Origin: Oscillospiraceae bacterium
GTDB lineage: Bacteria > Bacillota > Clostridia > Oscillospirales > Oscillospiraceae
Assembly (NCBI GenBank): GCA_902767395.1
Contig: CACXHI010000062.1
Span: 1 to 7,598, forward strand
DNA: 7,598 nt
Reading direction: 5' to 3'
Under the pieces are notes generated by a model. It was given only the letters and a program-made list of their open reading frames with translations. It did not search any database and was not told where the DNA came from. Of the stretch, positions 6,360 to 7,598 are shown in pieces; the stretch's first letter is position 1, and the number at the start of each line of letters is the position of its first letter. A program made the position numbers and the translations under genes.

Positions 6360-6388
6360 ATTATAGCAGAAAACCCGTCTTGTGGCAA
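6360..6388 (-). promoter_or_regulatory. Sigma-A promoter of recG
   Basis: On the minus strand -35 TTGCCA (6388-6383) and a perfect -10 TATAAT (6365-6360) are 17 bases apart. The -10 is extended (TGCTATAAT). The start would be near 6353, giving a short leader of about 40 bases to the GTG of recG. This looks like a strong constitutive promoter. Confidence 0.8.
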
Positions 6389-6424
6389 GCGCTGTGTCAC
6401 GCCATTCCATCGCCGCCCCACCCC

Positions 6425-6452
6425 ATCGTTCCGAGCATAGCGAGGAACCCGT
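6425..6452. repeat. ATTCT-11-AGAAT repeat family, diverged copy C
   Basis: ATCGTTCCGAGCATAGCGA followed by GGAACCCGT aligns with the copy at 6466-6493. Here the arms are GTTCC (6428-6432) and GGAAC (6444-6448), with the same 11-base interval. Both arm differences keep pairing (A-T to G-C, and T-A to C-G), so the hairpin appears maintained. It lies 41 bases from copy B, between spoIIID and the recG promoter. Confidence 0.7.
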
Positions 6453-6465
6453 CCCTCCCCCCCGC

Positions 6466-6493
6466 GTCATTCTGAGCGCAGCGAAGAATCCGT
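6466..6493. repeat. ATTCT-11-AGAAT repeat, copy B, forming the 3' end of spoIIID
   Basis: GTCATTCTGAGCGCAGCGA followed by AGAATCCGT. The arms are ATTCT (6469-6473) and AGAAT (6485-6489). It differs from copy A (2776-2803) at only two positions. In the spoIIID frame it encodes TDSSLRSE and the TGA stop. I recall this sequence type as a dispersed repeat in many bacterial genomes. Confidence 0.85.
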
Positions 6494-6766
6494 CCCCTCA
6501 TCCCCAACAGTTTCAGTTCTTCGGCTCCGATACTTCTGCCGCGTGGCCTCCCCGCCGCGCAGATGCCGCACCGCCTTGTTGCGGTCAAGAATCTCCCGTA
6601 CCCGCAGCCAAAGCAGCCGGTCGGTCTGCTCCAGCCGCCGCGTCAGATCCTTGTGGACGGTAGACTTGGAGATTCCAAAGCGCTCCGCTGTCGCCCGGAT
6701 TGTCGAACCGGTCTCTAAAACGTACAGCGCCAGTTCCCGGGCTCGTTCGTCGATGGTATCTGTCAT
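6467..6766 (-). CDS. spoIIID: Sporulation transcription factor SpoIIID
   Basis: This 99-residue protein closely follows SpoIIID, the mother-cell DNA-binding regulator that acts after sigma-E and tunes sigma-E and sigma-K regulons. The helix-turn-helix is at about 22-45 (TIRATAERFGISKSTVHKDL at 22-41). The conserved basic C-terminal region EILDRNKAVRHLRGGEATRQ is at 58-77. The B. subtilis protein is 93 residues. Here the last residues, about 89-99, are not family sequence but are encoded by a dispersed palindromic repeat, which also supplies the stop. ATG 6766 is chosen over an upstream in-frame ATG because GGGAGG (6779-6774) lies 7 bases before it and the family starts here. A candidate sigma-E promoter is upstream. 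Its presence implies an endospore former. Confidence 0.95.
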   Translation of the reverse strand: MTDTIDERARELALYVLETGSTIRATAERFGISKSTVHKDLTRRLEQTDRLLWLRVREILDRNKAVRHLRGGEATRQKYRSRRTETVGDEGTDSSLRSE

Positions 6767-6795
6767 ATCTGCACCTCCCAAGTCTGGTTCGGAAC

Positions 6796-6824
6796 AGCCT
6801 ATGCGCCGTCCACCCCGGAAATGC
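6796..6824 (-). promoter_or_regulatory. Candidate sigma-E promoter of spoIIID
   Basis: On the minus strand GCATTTC (6824-6818) and CATAGGCT (6803-6796) are 14 bases apart. Against the B. subtilis sigma-E consensus as I recall it (KMATATT, 14, CATACAHT) they match 5/7 and 6/8. The start would be near 6789, about 23 bases before the spoIIID ATG. Sigma-E control of spoIIID is established in B. subtilis. No convincing sigma-A promoter is visible nearby. Confidence 0.4.
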
Positions 6825-6846
6825 ACCGGAACGGTTCAGGCCCAGA

Positions 6847-6898
6847 GCCTTCCCCTTGGAGGGGGAAGCTGTCGCCGTAGGCGACGGATGAGGCGGTG
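6847..6898. repeat. Double-hairpin palindromic repeat upstream of spoIIID
   Basis: Two adjacent hairpins: CTTCCCC (6849-6855), 6-base loop, GGGGAAG (6862-6868); then GTCGCC (6871-6876), loop GTA, GGCGAC (6880-6885), followed by GGATGAGGCGG. This arrangement looks like a dispersed repeat I associate with gut Clostridia. It belongs to a different family from the ATTCT-11-AGAAT repeat. It has no T-tract, so it is unlikely to be a simple terminator. Confidence 0.65.
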
Positions 6899-7157
6899 TT
6901 CCGAAAAGCTGTTTGTTTGGTTGGATGAAGAAACGGGTCAACCTCATCTCATTGAAGTGGTAAACTATAATTGGGCACAGAGAAGGTAAAAACCGGACAA
7001 AGGAAGTATAATTGTGCTATGCTTCGTTATACAATCTTGAAATACGCCAAGTATTCCTGCGTTTTTTTGCCTTGTCTGGAGCAAAAATCGTTCGCCAATC
7101 TGCACACGTCGAATGAATCAGCGGTTACTCCAAACGATGGCCCTTCTGCGCGTCGAA

Positions 7158-7188
7158 CAGCGCTGACTCTCGTCGAAAGTCGGCGCTG
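7158..7188. repeat. 11-bp hairpin in the spoIIID-tRNA intergenic region
   Basis: CAGCGCTGACT (7158-7168) pairs with AGTCGGCGCTG (7178-7188) through ten Watson-Crick pairs and one G-T pair, around a 9-base loop CTCGTCGAA. There is no T-tract on either side, so it is not a typical intrinsic terminator. It may belong to an untranslated RNA or be another repeat; I cannot assign it. Confidence 0.6.
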
Positions 7189-7262
7189 CCCTCCACACAC
7201 CGCAGGGCGGAACGGTGCCATCAAAGCACCCGCCGCCGTCCGAAAAACTTGCAAAAAACCCA

Positions 7263-7291
7263 TTGCATTTTTCCTGAGAATCGTTTATAAT
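7263..7291 (+). promoter_or_regulatory. Possible rightward promoter toward the tRNA region
   Basis: A perfect -10 TATAAT (7286-7291) stands 17 bases after TTGCAT (7263-7268), which shares only the TTG with the -35 consensus. It would start transcription near 7298, ahead of the tRNA-like sequence and the tRNA-Pro. I see no better promoter for the tRNA. Confidence 0.35.
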
Positions 7292-7347
7292 AGGCCTGCC
7301 AAAAGGCGTCCGCACCGTTTCCCCCCCGTCCAGACACAACCAAGTAT

Positions 7348-7428
7348 CCGGGTTTAGCGAAGTTTGGTATCGCGCTTGGTTTGGGAGCGTGTAACACCCC
7401 TGGCACTCGGTCGAAATCCAAAATCCCG
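7348..7428 (+). pseudogene. Degenerate tRNA-Pro-like sequence (TGG anticodon loop)
   Basis: The 5' half is tRNA-like: CCGGGTT acceptor strand, T8 A9, perfect D-stem GCGA (7357-7360) with TCGC (7370-7373), and the anticodon loop TTTGGGA (7380-7386) with TGG. The 3' half is not. Strand 39-43 (GCGTG) pairs poorly with CTTGG, and the expected GGTTCGAATCC is altered to GGTCGAAATCC with no proper T-stem. The end AAATCCCG can pair with CGGGTTT only if one T is bulged. The start TATCCGGGTnTAGC is shared with the intact tRNA-Pro at 7541. It is either a decayed duplicate or a tRNA-mimicking RNA. A tRNA with unusual arms is less likely. Confidence 0.55.
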
Positions 7429-7540
7429 CAATCCCTTGTAATTACTGGGGTTCCCGCACTTCCCCTTCCCCGCAATTTCCTCGAACATGGGCCTTTGACC
7501 ACATGTTTGAACACAACGGCAGAATAAGAAAATCGAATAT

Positions 7541-7598
7541 CCGGGTGTAGCTCAGATGGTAGAGCGCGTGGTTTGGGACCACGAGGCCGCTGGTTCGA
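7541..7598 (+). tRNA. tRNA-Pro(TGG), 3' end cut by the window
   Basis: The first 58 nucleotides of a proline tRNA. Acceptor 5' strand CCGGGTG (7541-7547), T8 A9, D-arm GCTC/GAGC (7550-7553, 7562-7565), and anticodon stem CGTGG/CCACG (7567-7571, 7579-7583), all pairing perfectly. The loop TTTGGGA (7572-7578) gives anticodon TGG (7574-7576). The variable loop and the start of the T-arm, GCTGG then TTCGA, run to the window edge. The 3' acceptor strand and CCA lie outside. It is transcribed opposite to all the protein genes. Confidence 0.95.

Larger units (their letters stand above)
6899..7347. other. Intergenic region without a supportable gene
   Basis: No ORF here has a ribosome binding site together with recognisable protein sequence. 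The left part (about 6950-7080) is AT-richer and contains TATAATTG twice (6966-6973 and 7007-7014), 41 bases apart, without matching -35 elements. The heptamer CGTCGAA occurs three times (7107, 7151, 7171). A long hairpin (7158-7188) and a possible rightward promoter (7263-7291) are listed separately. It separates the leftward spoIIID unit from the rightward tRNA. Confidence 0.5.

Noticed and set aside
6543..6989. 148-codon plus-strand ORF over spoIIID ending in WLDEETGQPHLIEVVNYNW
   Set aside because: Mostly antisense to spoIIID and to the double-hairpin repeat; the ending looks protein-like, but I recognise no family and see no ribosome site.
6971..7357. 128-codon plus-strand ORF in the intergenic region
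   Set aside because: No Shine-Dalgarno, no domain, composition unlike the real genes, and it runs through the hairpin at 7158-7188.
7221..7514. 97-codon minus-strand ORF across the tRNA-like region
   Set aside because: It is antisense to the tRNA-Pro-like sequence; such ORFs look like annotation artefacts, although conservation of the underlying DNA could be meaningful.
7495..7525. TTGACC and CAGAAT as a promoter for tRNA-Pro
   Set aside because: The spacer is 19 bases and the -10 is a poor match, so not listed as a feature.

Overview
The window comes from a GC-rich, spore-forming, anaerobic Firmicute, most likely a gut Clostridia of the Oscillospiraceae/Ruminococcaceae type. The evidence is an oxygen-sensitive class III ribonucleotide reductase with its activase, a clear SpoIIID sporulation regulator, strong AGGAGG-type ribosome binding sites, and short palindromic repeats of a style I associate with that group. 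The taxon is inferred from content, not from a search.

Layout: every protein gene lies on the minus strand, so it reads right to left. From the right, spoIIID (6766-6467) has its own candidate sigma-E promoter. Next comes recG (6312-4270) behind a strong sigma-A promoter, followed closely by a DUF4003-like gene (4231-3194). A 21-codon ORF (3165-3100) overlaps the start of an Orn/Lys/Arg decarboxylase-family gene (3122-1539). A new transcription unit then starts at a TTGACA-17-TATTCT promoter. It carries an activase gene of the nrdG2 type (1361-654) and nrdD (582 to beyond the left edge). On the plus strand at the right edge is a truncated tRNA-Pro(TGG), preceded about 190 bases upstream by a second, degenerate tRNA-Pro-like sequence.

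Functions: NrdG and NrdD together make deoxynucleotides without oxygen. Their control region holds a 13/16 match to an NrdR box just after the -10, and three DnaA-box-like TGTGGA motifs in the leader, which suggests a link to dNTP supply and replication. RecG handles stalled forks and Holliday junctions. SpoIIID is a mother-cell transcription factor. The roles of the decarboxylase-like and DUF4003-like proteins are not evident from context.

The most unusual theme is small palindromic elements entering genes. Two copies of an ATTCT-11-AGAAT repeat are fused into coding sequence. One lies in frame inside the decarboxylase. The other supplies the C-terminal tail and stop codon of spoIIID, and a third, compensated copy lies just beyond it. 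The decarboxylase carries three further hairpins, each at a place where the protein seems longer than its family. The stretch 6827-7347 has no gene I can support and holds a double-hairpin repeat and a long hairpin.
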